A stretch of 40,259 bases of DNA from Virgibacillus_F sp049310925 (GCF_049310925.1 NZ_JBMERP010000031.1:1-40259); one strand, 5' to 3'; shown: positions 1-8,163, numbered from the stretch's first letter. A program made the numbers and translations. The notes: generated by a model from the sequence alone, not told the origin.

Positions 1-88
1 CGTCAATAAAAGATTTTCAACTACGTCGCAGTTTACAGTTTCTGTATCGAAACAACAATCTACTAGATATCTGCCCTACAAAATTAAT

Positions 89-1222
89 TTATCTTGATAC
101 TAATGTTGGTGCTGATTCACTTACTTTACTAATCTCTACACCTTTATAATAGTAGGTTAGGATTTCTTTGTAGCTTTTCCCTTCCTTAGCCATACCATTT
201 GCACCATATTGACTCATGCCTACACCGTGTCCATAGCCCTTTGTTGTAAAAATCAAATGATCGTTTTTCTTTTCTATTGTAAAGTCGCTCGATCTTAAGT
301 CTAACTTTTTACGAACTTCTCTCCCTGAGAAAGTTTTATTTCCAATTGACAGTTGATCAATTCGATGACCCTCTGTCCGTGATGCTTTTAATGATAATGT
401 TTTTTTACTCGGAATTTCGAGCTGTAGTTTTTTTTCTACTTCCTTAATTGGTATTGTTACTTGATCCAAATACTTTGGAGATTCTTTATCCCATGGGCTT
501 TCCACGCTGCGCAAATATGCAAATTTACTTTTGAAGTAGTCCTCAGAGTTTTCTGTGTATCCATTACCTGTTGAAAAAAATGTGGGCGTAATTGGTTTAT
601 CCTTATAAGTGATAATTTCGCCCTGAGTAGCTTCTACTGCTTCGATAATTTTGCTCATTTTCCAATCATAATCTGTGCCCCATATTCTCCTTAGTTCCTG
701 TTCATCCTTATATACTTGATGTTGCACAGTATCTGTAATAGCAATTTTCGATTCTTTTTTAGGTTGGTGGAGCATGTGCGCAACAACATACGTTCGTGCA
801 GCAAGTGTCTGTGCCTTTAATGCTTCTTTCTCAAAATTAGCAGGCATTTCAGATGCCACCACTCCAGCAACATAATTCTCCAAGGGAACATCCTCAACTT
901 TATCTGAACTTGCTCGCATTACTGCCACAGAGATAGGTGATTCAGCAATCTCAAGCTGTGGACTCTGTTGCTGCAGTTCACCTGTAACTGCTTCCTGGTC
1001 ATCCATATTAATAAAGGGTGCCACAATTAGCGTTGGCATAATCAAGATAATCATGATCAAGCTTCCTATAACTAGGAATCCTGGACTTTTCAGAAAAGAT
1101 GAAGAACCGTCACCCTTTAGATTCAGTGATTGATGATGACTTTGCTTATGTTGAAGTGCTTTTTTACGCTTAATGTAATCATAGGTGTTAGACTTTCGAT
1201 TTTTTGACGATGATTTGTTCAT
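89..1222 (-). CDS. spoIID: Stage II sporulation protein D (peptidoglycan lytic transglycosylase)
   Basis: SpoIID is a membrane-anchored murein hydrolase of the engulfment machinery (with SpoIIM and SpoIIP), acting in the mother-cell membrane. The 377-aa product has one membrane segment at about residues 48-70 and then the SpoIID domain. Glu125 in the motif VASEMP is the expected catalytic acid, followed by KAQTLAARTY and, near the C-terminus, GYGHGVGMSQYGA. The start is fixed by AAAGGAGG just upstream of ATG. The product carries about 46 basic, Ser/Lys/His-rich residues before the membrane helix that the B. subtilis protein (343 aa, from memory) lacks. It lies downstream of murA as in B. subtilis. 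Sigma-E control is expected from the family; a CATACA -10-like box sits about 100 bp upstream but the -35 is poor. Confidence 0.96.
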   Translation of the reverse strand: MNKSSSKNRKSNTYDYIKRKKALQHKQSHHQSLNLKGDGSSSFLKSPGFLVIGSLIMIILIMPTLIVAPFINMDDQEAVTGELQQQSPQLEIAESPISVAVMRASSDKVEDVPLENYVAGVVASEMPANFEKEALKAQTLAARTYVVAHMLHQPKKESKIAITDTVQHQVYKDEQELRRIWGTDYDWKMSKIIEAVEATQGEIITYKDKPITPTFFSTGNGYTENSEDYFKSKFAYLRSVESPWDKESPKYLDQVTIPIKEVEKKLQLEIPSKKTLSLKASRTEGHRIDQLSIGNKTFSGREVRKKLDLRSSDFTIEKKNDHLIFTTKGYGHGVGMSQYGANGMAKEGKSYKEILTYYYKGVEISKVSESAPTLVSR

Positions 1223-1612
1223 TGATTGCCTCCTTTTGTGTTAGTAGTGGATGTTTAGTGGGATTGGTTGCTTTAAAATCGCTTTCTTATAAGGTTGCAC
1301 CTAGCGAAAGGCGAAGTTTGTTGTATGAAAGTCAGCAATATCCATCTAGTATATCTACTATTAAACGTATACATTTTTGGAAAACAATAGAACAAAAAAT
1401 TGGATTTTTATGTTGGGGATTCAGCAGTTCTTCTGTGATTGTTAGCACGTCAATATATGGCTACATTCATGGACTAGCATATTGTTAAGGGGGTAAAAAG
1501 GGGGACACAATAGAAGAAATTTGGGTAAAAAAAGAAGGACAGCAGACTGCTATCCTCTTTCTCTTATTTGTTATTCTAATAGACTTACAGATTTTACACA
1601 CGTTTACAGGTT
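1223..1612. other. Gap between spoIID and the NlpC/P60 gene
   Basis: This 390-bp gap holds the terminator of the upstream gene (1527-1555) and presumably the spoIID promoter. On the minus strand CATACAAC at 1320-1327 resembles a sigma-E -10 element, but no convincing -35 lies 14-15 bp upstream. A plus-strand open frame (1204-1488) runs across it but starts inside spoIID, lacks a ribosome binding site and resembles nothing I know. Confidence 0.4.
1527..1555 (-). terminator. Rho-independent terminator after the NlpC/P60 gene
   Basis: On the minus strand GGATAGCA-GTC-TGCTGTCC forms an 8-bp stem with one G-U pair, followed by TTCTTTTTTT. It sits about 58 bp after the stop of the 1613-2548 gene and separates the murein-peptide module from spoIID. 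Confidence 0.85.
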
Positions 1613-2548
1613 TTATTCATGCCAATATCGTCTCATTTCACATAGCTCTTTTTCGTATACAGTGTCAGCAATATTTGTTATTTCAACCGCTTTTCCATTT
1701 GTCCGCGAGTGAATCATTTGACCATTCCCATAATATATTCCTACGTGATGAAGATCTCCCTTTCCTTCTTCATATGCAAAAAATAATAAATCGCCAGGTA
1801 ACAGATCTCCATATGCAACATGCTCCCCTGCTTCAGCCTGTTCTGTGGCATCGCGTGGGATTTGGTAGCCACATGCTTTATGTGTTGCATAGCTGAATCC
1901 AGAGCAATCATATCCAAACGAACTCATACCACCCCAAAAATAGGCAAGATCCATGAATTGCTCTCCTGCTTCCACTATTGCAGTACCGTTCTTTTTTTCC
2001 AGCCCTGCCTTTGTTTCATAAATATGGACAACTTCATTTGGTAAAATTCTTGTACCATTTGGTGTCGCAACTTCTATCTTTCTTGGATGTTCACCCAACA
2101 CAGGCAGACACGTCATGTAGCTTAGCTTCATTACCTTCTCCCCATTGTCACCTTCAAGCCAGGCCTTTTTAGAAATAACGGCTGCAGACTTTGATTGATC
2201 CCAGTACTCTTTTTCTACTTTTTCAAGCTGTATTAATGGGACCCAACCTGGATAACCGCGATTATCTTTGTTAGAGGGTTGTGTTGGTATCACCACCTGT
2301 GCCCAATCTCCATCTATTAAGGTTACTTCAACTGTTTCTCCGTAAAGAAGCTGGGATTGAACTCTATTCTCATCACAAAGAGCAGTCTTTTGTTCAGTTG
2401 TTAATTTTGTAACCCAGTGATCCATATCAGTTGGGTTTAGCAAACCTGGTTCGTCAATTCTACGCGTGGATTCTTTTGATGTCCAAACAGTCGCTACTTG
2501 TACTGCAACAACCCAAATTTCATTTTCATCAAACGTTTGATTAATCAT
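1613..2548 (-). CDS. YkfC-like NlpC/P60 gamma-D-glutamyl-L-diamino acid endopeptidase
   Basis: The 311-aa protein combines N-terminal SH3-like regions (about 1-180) with a C-terminal NlpC/P60 cysteine peptidase. Catalytic residues are visible: Cys215 in YDCSGFSY, His268 in HHVGIYYG and His280 in MIHS. The architecture fits YkfC, which cleaves murein peptides between D-Glu and the diamino acid. No signal peptide is apparent, suggesting cytoplasmic action on recycled peptides rather than on the wall. It is the last gene of a three-gene run with an LD-carboxypeptidase and a DppA-like D-aminopeptidase, 59 bp after the former. Shine-Dalgarno-like AGGAATGGAG precedes ATG. Exact substrate preference is inferred. 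Confidence 0.85.
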   Translation of the reverse strand: MINQTFDENEIWVVAVQVATVWTSKESTRRIDEPGLLNPTDMDHWVTKLTTEQKTALCDENRVQSQLLYGETVEVTLIDGDWAQVVIPTQPSNKDNRGYPGWVPLIQLEKVEKEYWDQSKSAAVISKKAWLEGDNGEKVMKLSYMTCLPVLGEHPRKIEVATPNGTRILPNEVVHIYETKAGLEKKNGTAIVEAGEQFMDLAYFWGGMSSFGYDCSGFSYATHKACGYQIPRDATEQAEAGEHVAYGDLLPGDLLFFAYEEGKGDLHHVGIYYGNGQMIHSRTNGKAVEITNIADTVYEKELCEMRRYWHE

Positions 2549-2607
2549 TTTACTCCATTCCTCTCCCGCGGAAAGTACTTACACTTACCTCAATAACTCT
2601 GGTAAAC

Positions 2608-3528
2608 TCACTGTACTCCTGGTTCAAACCTTACAATCTTATCATTCGTTGACATTTTCGCATTAACACCTAGTGGTATAGCATAATGGGGCTGACAGTG
2701 TCCTATTTTAAACCCTGACATAACTGGTATTGCCAGACTTCCAAAGTAATCCCGATAGACTTCCTTTAATGACAAAGAAGGTTTGCCATTCCTGGGGGCA
2801 GCATTTGAAAAGTCTCCAACCAGAATGCCTGTTAACTCAGCCAGTTTTCCCGCCTGCCTTAGTTGATTTAGCATTCCATCCACCTTATAAGGGACCTCAT
2901 CGACATCCTCTATCAACAATATTTTATTTTTTGTATCGACTTCAAAAGGTGTACCGATAGAACTTGCCAGTAACGACAAATTACCCCCAACTACTGGCCC
3001 CGTCGCTGCGCCTTGGTTTAGCACTTCAATGCTGGAGATTGCCTCCGAATAGACGAGGGTAGTTGGTTTGAATAATTGTTCAAATTGCTTTATAGAAAGC
3101 TCATGAAAATCATCTTTTCCCATATCAGATGCTGGCATTGGTCCATGAAACGTAACAAGTCCAGTCACTTGGTGTATGGCATTATGTAAATAAGTAATGT
3201 CACTATATCCCCATAGAACTTTAGGATTACGTTTAATTAAATCATAATCAATATCTGAAGCAATCCGACCTGTTCCATAGCCACCACGCGCAAAAAATAT
3301 TGCTTTTATTGCTGAATCGGCAATCATTTCATGTAAGTCGTTTAATCGTTCTTCGTCTGTTCCAGCTAGATAGCCATGAACTTTTTCTATATTTTTACCT
3401 AATCTAACGTGGAGACCCATTTTCTCAAAAAAAGGTAGCGCCCGTTTCAGATTAAACTGATTTACAGGACCTGCCGGCGCAATAATGCCAATGGTATCTC
3501 CTTTCACAAGACGCTGCGGTAGTAACAC
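2608..3528 (-). CDS. LD-carboxypeptidase, peptidase family S66 (LdcA/YkfA-like)
   Basis: S66 enzymes remove the terminal D-Ala from murein tetrapeptides during cell-wall recycling. The 306-aa length matches the family. The expected Ser-Glu-His triad can be placed at Ser109 (WGYSDIT), Glu207 (LLIEDVDEVPY) and His277 (KIGHCQPH); RGGYGTGR at about residues 81-88 is also typical. There is no signal sequence, consistent with cytosolic recycling. The start codon is GTG, chosen because an AAAGGGGG ribosome binding site lies just upstream. It sits between the DppA-like and YkfC-like genes, and the B. subtilis counterpart YkfA is also grouped with YkfC. Confidence 0.9.
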   Translation of the reverse strand: MLLPQRLVKGDTIGIIAPAGPVNQFNLKRALPFFEKMGLHVRLGKNIEKVHGYLAGTDEERLNDLHEMIADSAIKAIFFARGGYGTGRIASDIDYDLIKRNPKVLWGYSDITYLHNAIHQVTGLVTFHGPMPASDMGKDDFHELSIKQFEQLFKPTTLVYSEAISSIEVLNQGAATGPVVGGNLSLLASSIGTPFEVDTKNKILLIEDVDEVPYKVDGMLNQLRQAGKLAELTGILVGDFSNAAPRNGKPSLSLKEVYRDYFGSLAIPVMSGFKIGHCQPHYAIPLGVNAKMSTNDKIVRFEPGVQ

Positions 3529-3669
3529 CTGACATCCCCCTTTTGCAAAGCTATTTCCAATCTGCTAATTACCTGCTCCAGATCACTGTTTCGCATGTAA
3601 GTGACTATGGACCTATAAAAAACACTAAAACGGCTTAAAGTAAGTTTAAAACGACTTTAACAGGCATGA

Positions 3670-4497
3670 TTAGGATGAGAATGCTGTATTCATTGCCAAC
3701 TCTGTCATTACAAGCATTGCTTGATACGCTTCCAAGATATCTTTTGCTTCAAATTTTACAATTGTTGTCCCAGGTACTATGGAGGTGCCTGGCATTAAAT
3801 TAGCCCATTCAGCTTGACCATAATTTGAAAACTCGATTTTCAACGTTGGGTTATTTGGTGGTGTTAATGGGTGTACATTGTGTCTATTTTCCAAAGCCGC
3901 TGCAACCTTTTCTGTCAAAAGCTCTCCCGCTTTTTTAGGTGTTAGACTTTTAACTGAAGACCTGGAAACAGTTTGCTTAACTGCAGCTGTCGTTACACCA
4001 GGTATCAGGGCCTCCGCTTCTGCAGCTGCTTGATCGTCGCCAGCCACCAGGAGAATCGGCACACCGAAGTAACCTGCTACATACGCATTGAAACCCAATT
4101 CACCAATAGGCTTGTCGTTTATAAAAAAGTTTCTGACAGCGTGTATCATTGCGTGGGACATCACACCAAACTTCCCTGCTTGTGCATGATACCCTACAAA
4201 CATGGCACCCTCATATGATCGATCGAGACCCTGCATCATTGAATACGGCTTCACATCACCTGTAATTAATTGGGCATACGGATGCAGCTGTTCGATTAGG
4301 ATATTATTCATTTTGGAATGACTGTCATTTATAACTACTTCAGAGCAGCCAAATTGATAAGCCGCATCAATCACATAATTTGTTTCGTCGGTCATTATCT
4401 TTCGACCACGTTCATAATTTATTTGCTTCGAATCAACATATGTATAATCGGGTAACCCTGTAATCCCTTCCATGTCAACGGATACATATAACTTCAT
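3670..4497 (-). CDS. dppA: D-aminopeptidase, peptidase family M55 (DppA-like)
   Basis: DppA is a zinc-dependent, self-compartmentalising decameric D-aminopeptidase releasing D-Ala from short D-peptides. The 275-aa product keeps every metal ligand I remember from B. subtilis DppA at the same number: Asp8 and Glu10 (SVDMEG), His60 (NDSH), His104 (VGYH) and Glu133 (IGELG); His115 in MSHAMIH is the probable catalytic residue. Upstream AGGGGGT serves as ribosome binding site for ATG. Unlike B. subtilis there is no dppBCDE transporter next to it; instead it heads a run with LdcA- and YkfC-like peptidases. Gaps of 141 and 59 bp with no obvious terminator suggest cotranscription. Confidence 0.93.
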   Translation of the reverse strand: MKLYVSVDMEGITGLPDYTYVDSKQINYERGRKIMTDETNYVIDAAYQFGCSEVVINDSHSKMNNILIEQLHPYAQLITGDVKPYSMMQGLDRSYEGAMFVGYHAQAGKFGVMSHAMIHAVRNFFINDKPIGELGFNAYVAGYFGVPILLVAGDDQAAAEAEALIPGVTTAAVKQTVSRSSVKSLTPKKAGELLTEKVAAALENRHNVHPLTPPNNPTLKIEFSNYGQAEWANLMPGTSIVPGTTIVKFEAKDILEAYQAMLVMTELAMNTAFSS

Positions 4498-4895
4498 TTA
4501 CAAACCCCCTATATAGTTGTTAGACTTGCTACACAGTCAAAGTAATACGAAACAAACTTGTCTTTTATATTTGTATTTTTGCAACAATTTGATAATACTA
4601 AAAGTATAGTAGAAAACTTGGCATACGCCAAGCCTAAATAGCGAATGCCTTTTATACTTTCTTACCTGTCTATAAAATTGCTTATGCCCATAAAAAATTA
4701 CACAAAAAAAGATGAAACATTGTTTGCTTCACCTGGTGGAATTCTCTTTGGTCAGGTGTCCGTTAACTTTAAGCCACGCCTACATTATTAGTAAGCAAGG
4801 CTTAAGAGGTTAAGGGAACTTCTAAAAAGCACTGGATAAATTATTGGTTTAACCATGCTTCTTATTCATTTCTTTCCCATAGAGTAGAATATTAA
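4498..4895. other. Gap between murA and the dppA-like gene
   Basis: The 398-bp gap contains a short copy of the dispersed stem-loop repeat (4611-4669). Nearer murA, a CACCTG/CAGGTG inverted pair on the minus strand lies 20-30 bp before a T-run, which might be a weak terminator for murA. The promoter of the peptidase module presumably lies here but I could not pick a clear one. Confidence 0.4.
4611..4669 (+). repeat. Dispersed stem-loop repeat, copy 1 (internally deleted)
   Basis: This starts with AGAAAACTTGGC and forms the CTTGGC/GCCAAG stem-loop, then GCGAATGCC and TTTATACTTTCTTACCTG. It lacks about 27-30 bp (the TTAGTTGCACTTATGCAGCA part) present in the copies at 21827, 32611 and 35151. 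Confidence 0.8.
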
Positions 4896-6233
4896 TTAAG
4901 ATAGTTTAGCCGCCATAGACTCTATGGCATTTGTCTCTGTTTCATGCTGCTGATAGGAATTAACCACATCTCCATTTTCATCAACACGTTCAATATCTGC
5001 ACCTAATGCTGCCAACTTTCCTGCAAAGTCAACATAACCGCGATCTAAATGCTTTAATTCGGTTACACGCGTGAATCCTTCTGCTTTTAAACCAGCAATA
5101 ATTAACGCTGCTGCGGCACGAAGATCGGTAGCTGCTACTTCAGCACCCTGTAAATCCGTAGGGCCTTCAACAATTACACTTCTACCTTCAATCCGGATTT
5201 TAGCATTCATTCGGCGAAATTCTTCAACATGCATAAACCTGTTTTCAAAAACAGTTTCTGTAATAACACTTGTACCTTCCGCGCATAGCATTAGTGCCAT
5301 CATTTGTGATTGCATATCAGTTGGAAATCCTGGATGTGGTAATGTTTTAATATCAGTTGCCTTTAGTACATCAGCACCAATAACACGAATTCCATCATTT
5401 TCTTCCTGGACAATTACGTTCATTTCCTGAAGCTTCGAAATTAATGATCGTAAATGTTCACTAACAGCATTCTGAATTAAAACGTTTCCACCTGTAACTG
5501 CAGCCGCAACCATCAATGAACCGGCTTCAACACGATCTGGAATAATAGCGTGCTCTGCGCCATAAAGACACTCAACACCCTCTATACGAATTGTTTCAGT
5601 GCCTGCTCCTACAACATTTGCACCCATTTTGTTTAGATAATTTGCAAGATCGACTATTTCAGGCTCTTTCGCACAGTTTTCAAGGATTGTTTTTCCATCT
5701 GCTAATGCGGCTGCCATCATAATATTCTCCGTTGCACCAACACTTGGTACATCCAGGTAAATTTTAGCGCCTTTTAGACGACCCGGAACAGTTGCCTCTA
5801 CAAAGCCATTGCCAACATGAACTTCAACACCCATTGCTTCAAAGCCTTTTAAGTGTAAATCAATTGGACGTGATCCAATTGCACACCCACCAGGCATCGC
5901 AACTTTCGCATGACCGTACCTGGCAAGGAGTGGCCCTAAAACCAATACGGACGCACGCATTTTTCGAACATATTCAAATGGCGCTTCTGTCATAAGTTCT
6001 TGTGTAGCATCAACTGTCACTATATTATTTTTAAATTTCACATCAGCATTCATATTTCGTATTACTTCGTTTATCGTATATACATCTGCGAGCGTAGGAA
6101 CATCCGTGATGACGCTCTTTCCTTTACTTGCTAAAATACTTGCGGCGATAACAGGAAGGACAGCATTTTTAGCACCTTCAACTTTAACGGTGCCATTTAA
6201 TTGATTCCCACCGCGTACGATGATCTTTTCCAT
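4896..6233 (-). CDS. murA: UDP-N-acetylglucosamine 1-carboxyvinyltransferase (MurA, first paralogue)
   Basis: MurA transfers enolpyruvate from PEP to UDP-GlcNAc, the first committed step of peptidoglycan synthesis, in the cytosol. The 445-aa protein has the N-terminal VEGAKNAVLPV signature, the catalytic/fosfomycin-target Cys117 in PGGCAIGSRPIDLH, and the HPGFPTDMQ and DLRAAAALIIAGL motifs. Its place between ywmB and spoIID identifies it as the MurAA-type copy. A second MurA is at 36499-37785. ATG follows AAGGAG; only 33 bp separate it from ywmB, so the two are probably cotranscribed. The C-terminal tail of about 20 residues (Gln/His/Glu-rich) goes beyond the usual MurA core. Confidence 0.98.
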   Translation of the reverse strand: MEKIIVRGGNQLNGTVKVEGAKNAVLPVIAASILASKGKSVITDVPTLADVYTINEVIRNMNADVKFKNNIVTVDATQELMTEAPFEYVRKMRASVLVLGPLLARYGHAKVAMPGGCAIGSRPIDLHLKGFEAMGVEVHVGNGFVEATVPGRLKGAKIYLDVPSVGATENIMMAAALADGKTILENCAKEPEIVDLANYLNKMGANVVGAGTETIRIEGVECLYGAEHAIIPDRVEAGSLMVAAAVTGGNVLIQNAVSEHLRSLISKLQEMNVIVQEENDGIRVIGADVLKATDIKTLPHPGFPTDMQSQMMALMLCAEGTSVITETVFENRFMHVEEFRRMNAKIRIEGRSVIVEGPTDLQGAEVAATDLRAAAALIIAGLKAEGFTRVTELKHLDRGYVDFAGKLAALGADIERVDENGDVVNSYQQHETETNAIESMAAKLS

Positions 6234-6266
6234 AATCCAATCTCCTTATGTTCCAATTTCACTATA

Positions 6267-6986
6267 TTAATATTCAATAATCAGGATAGGTGTTCCTACC
6301 GTAACTTTCGTTTTCCCATTTTTAGTATCTGTAATTGCAATGTTTACATTCATGGGCTTATCCATAATGTTTAACTTCTGGTTCCATAATTGTGTATACC
6401 CAGTAATAACTTTTTTATTCATAGCTCGATCAACATTGTCTTGTTGTGTTGTTATGTGCTGTAATTTTAGCTTTTTCTTTAGAAACTCTACCAAATAATC
6501 ACTTTTCATTGTATCACTACTTTTAGTGCTCATACAAGAAAATTTTATAGAATTCTCAGTGAAATATTGCAAAACAATAGATTTGTGTAATTTTATATAT
6601 TCATTTTTAACTTCTTCGTTCCAATTCTTACCTGAAATTACAGAAACAAGTTCTGCTTTAAAGTCTTCATTCTTTGGAATAATGACAGTATACCTTACGT
6701 ATACAGCATCACTTTTTTGTACGCTCCCAAATGAATATTTTATAACATTTTTGTCTTCTGAATAAGAGGCTAAGTAACTATTTTTTAATGTATTTACATG
6801 CTCCATCAATTTTTCTTTTGGAATATTTTCTTTAATCGTTACCCTCCATTCATCAATCTCTAAACCTGTTTTCTTTGTTAAGCCTGCTAGCTGGATCATC
6901 TCGTCATTAGTCAAATTAGTATTGTAAGCTGAAACATGAGTTGTTATAAGTAAAAAAAATATAAAAATAAGTGCAATTTTTTTCAT
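6267..6986 (-). CDS. ywmB: YwmB-like exported protein (TATA-box-binding-fold family)
   Basis: The 239-aa protein of unknown function has an N-terminal signal peptide (basic MKKI, hydrophobic core to about residue 18, likely cut after VSA). The rest is hydrophilic with no membrane segment, suggesting a secreted or wall-associated protein. Size and position between ywzB and murA match B. subtilis YwmB (244 aa). The start is placed at ATG 6986 rather than at a TTG 21 bp upstream because AAGGAGG lies 9 bp before the ATG. It is 33 bp from murA. Identification rests on synteny and general features rather than a catalytic motif. Confidence 0.8.
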   Translation of the reverse strand: MKKIALIFIFFLLITTHVSAYNTNLTNDEMIQLAGLTKKTGLEIDEWRVTIKENIPKEKLMEHVNTLKNSYLASYSEDKNVIKYSFGSVQKSDAVYVRYTVIIPKNEDFKAELVSVISGKNWNEEVKNEYIKLHKSIVLQYFTENSIKFSCMSTKSSDTMKSDYLVEFLKKKLKLQHITTQQDNVDRAMNKKVITGYTQLWNQKLNIMDKPMNVNIAITDTKNGKTKVTVGTPILIIEY

Positions 6987-7051
6987 TAAAATTATCCTCC
7001 TTATCAATCTATGTATCTAGTATTAACAAAAAAAATAAAATCATACTGCTC

Positions 7052-7096
7052 AAAAAAAGAAAAGCGAGGCAGTATGGAGCATACCGCCTCGCCTTT
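7052..7096 (-). terminator. Rho-independent terminator after ywzB
   Basis: On the minus strand a GCGAGGCGGTATG arm pairs with CATACTGCCTCGC (13 bp, one G-U) over a 3-5 nt loop and is followed by TTTTCTTTTTTT. It isolates ywzB from the ywmB-murA unit. Confidence 0.9.
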
Positions 7097-7134
7097 CCTT
7101 TATATAGATTGCAAATGAAAATCTAAACTTTTAT

Positions 7135-7365
7135 TTAAAAAACGAATATCATATTTTGAGACCATGTAAGGATATCTAGGAAGAATCTACTTACTCCAGT
7201 TCCAATTACTATCGCTATAAAGATGAGTAGTATTCTTGCTTCTACTATCTTGCCTTTCCGAAAAAGTGGATCAAAATTTATTGTCTGCATAACATGCCAT
7301 GTAATTGCTATGAAAAGTAGATGTGAAATCATACTTACTATCGCCATTTGTCCAATCGAAACCAT
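7135..7365 (-). CDS. ywzB: YwzB-like small membrane protein (DUF1146)
   Basis: This 76-aa protein has two hydrophobic segments (about residues 5-28 and 46-66) with a short charged linker (FRKGKIVEAR), as in DUF1146 members. Position between atpC and ywmB matches B. subtilis ywzB. The function is unknown. ATG follows AAGGAG. It has its own terminator (7052-7096), and the ATP synthase operon terminates upstream (7642-7682), so it is probably transcribed alone. Confidence 0.85.
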   Translation of the reverse strand: MVSIGQMAIVSMISHLLFIAITWHVMQTINFDPLFRKGKIVEARILLIFIAIVIGTGVSRFFLDILTWSQNMIFVF

Positions 7366-7641
7366 ATTTACGCTCCTTATTAGTCACTAAGTTTTCTTTT
7401 CATTTGTTACATTGCCATTAACAAGAAAAATTGTCAACGATTTAGAGTGCAGCATCTATCAAAGATGAATATATTGTCGATATTTCCCGGGCAATACATT
7501 AGTATTTTTAAAATTTAGTCGAATGTCGACTTTTAGTTGGAGTTATGCTGGATTTCTCGGATTTTTAGAACCTGATGACGGGTGATATTTCCGATTAACG
7601 GACGATTCCTGGCCGCGAGCAAGGCCTATTTCTCCATATGC

Positions 7642-7682
7642 AAAAAGCCTCTCAGCTATTATTAATAACTGAGAGGCTTTTT
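7642..7682 (-). terminator. Terminator of the ATP synthase operon (near-symmetrical)
   Basis: A perfect 14-bp stem, AAAAAGCCTCTCAG against CTGAGAGGCTTTTT, with a 13-nt loop. T-runs on both strands mean it could stop transcription in either direction. It lies 86 bp beyond the atpC stop. Confidence 0.92.
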
Positions 7683-7699
7683 TAACAGTAAGTGTAAGG

Positions 7700-7763
7700 A
7701 TAGTTTCAAAACTTTCATTACTGCATAAGTGCCATTAAGGCTTGGCGATAAGCCAAGTTTTCT
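7700..7763 (-). repeat. Dispersed stem-loop repeat, copy 2
   Basis: This is the only full-orientation copy on the minus strand: AGAAAACTTGGC, then the GCCAAG arm, CCTTAATGG and ACTTATGCAG. It begins 4 bp after the atpC TAA stop. About 15 bp (GAACGCCTTAGTTGC region) are missing relative to the 32611 copy. Confidence 0.8.
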
Positions 7764-7767
7764 TTTA

Positions 7768-8163
7768 TTAACGAGTGATGTCCAATCTGTTCATTGCCCG
7801 TTTGAGTGCTAATTCTGCCCGTTGGAAGTCGATATTGTCTTGTTTGGTCTGTAGACGGCTTTCTGCACGTGTTTTTGACTCTTGTGCACGATCCACATCT
7901 ATCTCTGAAGGCTTTTCCGCAGATTGAGCAAGTATTGTTACTTTATCTGGGCGTACCTCCAAAAATCCGCCACTTACAGCGATTCGTTCCACATCGTTTC
8001 CACGCTTTAAACGAACAGCGCTTATGGTTAATGGAGCGACTAAAGGGATATGTCCTGGAAGAATACCAAGTTCCCCATACTCTGCTTTGCAGCTTACCAT
8101 ATCAAAACTATCTTCCATTACTGGACCATCAGGAGTAACAACACTCACAGTTAGTGTTTTCAA
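7768..8163 (-). CDS. atpC: F1Fo ATP synthase epsilon subunit
   Basis: Epsilon is part of the central stalk of F1 and regulates ATP hydrolysis. The 131-aa protein has the N-terminal beta-sandwich (VVTPDGPV, ILPGHIPLVAPL, VSGGFLEVRPDKVTIL) and the C-terminal helical hairpin rich in Ala, Arg and Glu. The start codon is TTG, supported by AGGAGGGG 5 bp upstream and by the usual KTLTVSVVTPDG beginning. It is the last gene of the operon, separated from atpD by 118 bp, which is longer than most atp spacers and contains small inverted repeats. Confidence 0.98.
   Translation of the reverse strand: MKTLTVSVVTPDGPVMEDSFDMVSCKAEYGELGILPGHIPLVAPLTISAVRLKRGNDVERIAVSGGFLEVRPDKVTILAQSAEKPSEIDVDRAQESKTRAESRLQTKQDNIDFQRAELALKRAMNRLDITR

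Larger units (their letters stand above)
7366..7767. other. Gap between atpC and ywzB
   Basis: The 402-bp gap holds a minus-oriented dispersed repeat copy (7700-7763) directly behind the atpC stop, the operon terminator (7642-7682), and a stretch at 7596-7620 sharing TAACGG(A/T)CGATTCCTGG with 31626-31642. The remaining DNA is AT-rich and presumably holds the ywzB promoter, which I could not define. Confidence 0.5.

Noticed and set aside
1320..1327. Sigma-E promoter of spoIID
   Set aside because: The -10 CATACAAC is good but no adequate -35 lies at the required spacing, so it is only mentioned in the gap entry.
1204..1488. Plus-strand open frame of 94 codons near spoIID
   Set aside because: It starts inside spoIID, has no ribosome binding site and shows no recognisable motif; all other genes are on the minus strand.
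4740..4780. Rho-independent terminator of murA
   Set aside because: The CACCTG/CAGGTG stem is short and the T-run is 20-30 bp away.
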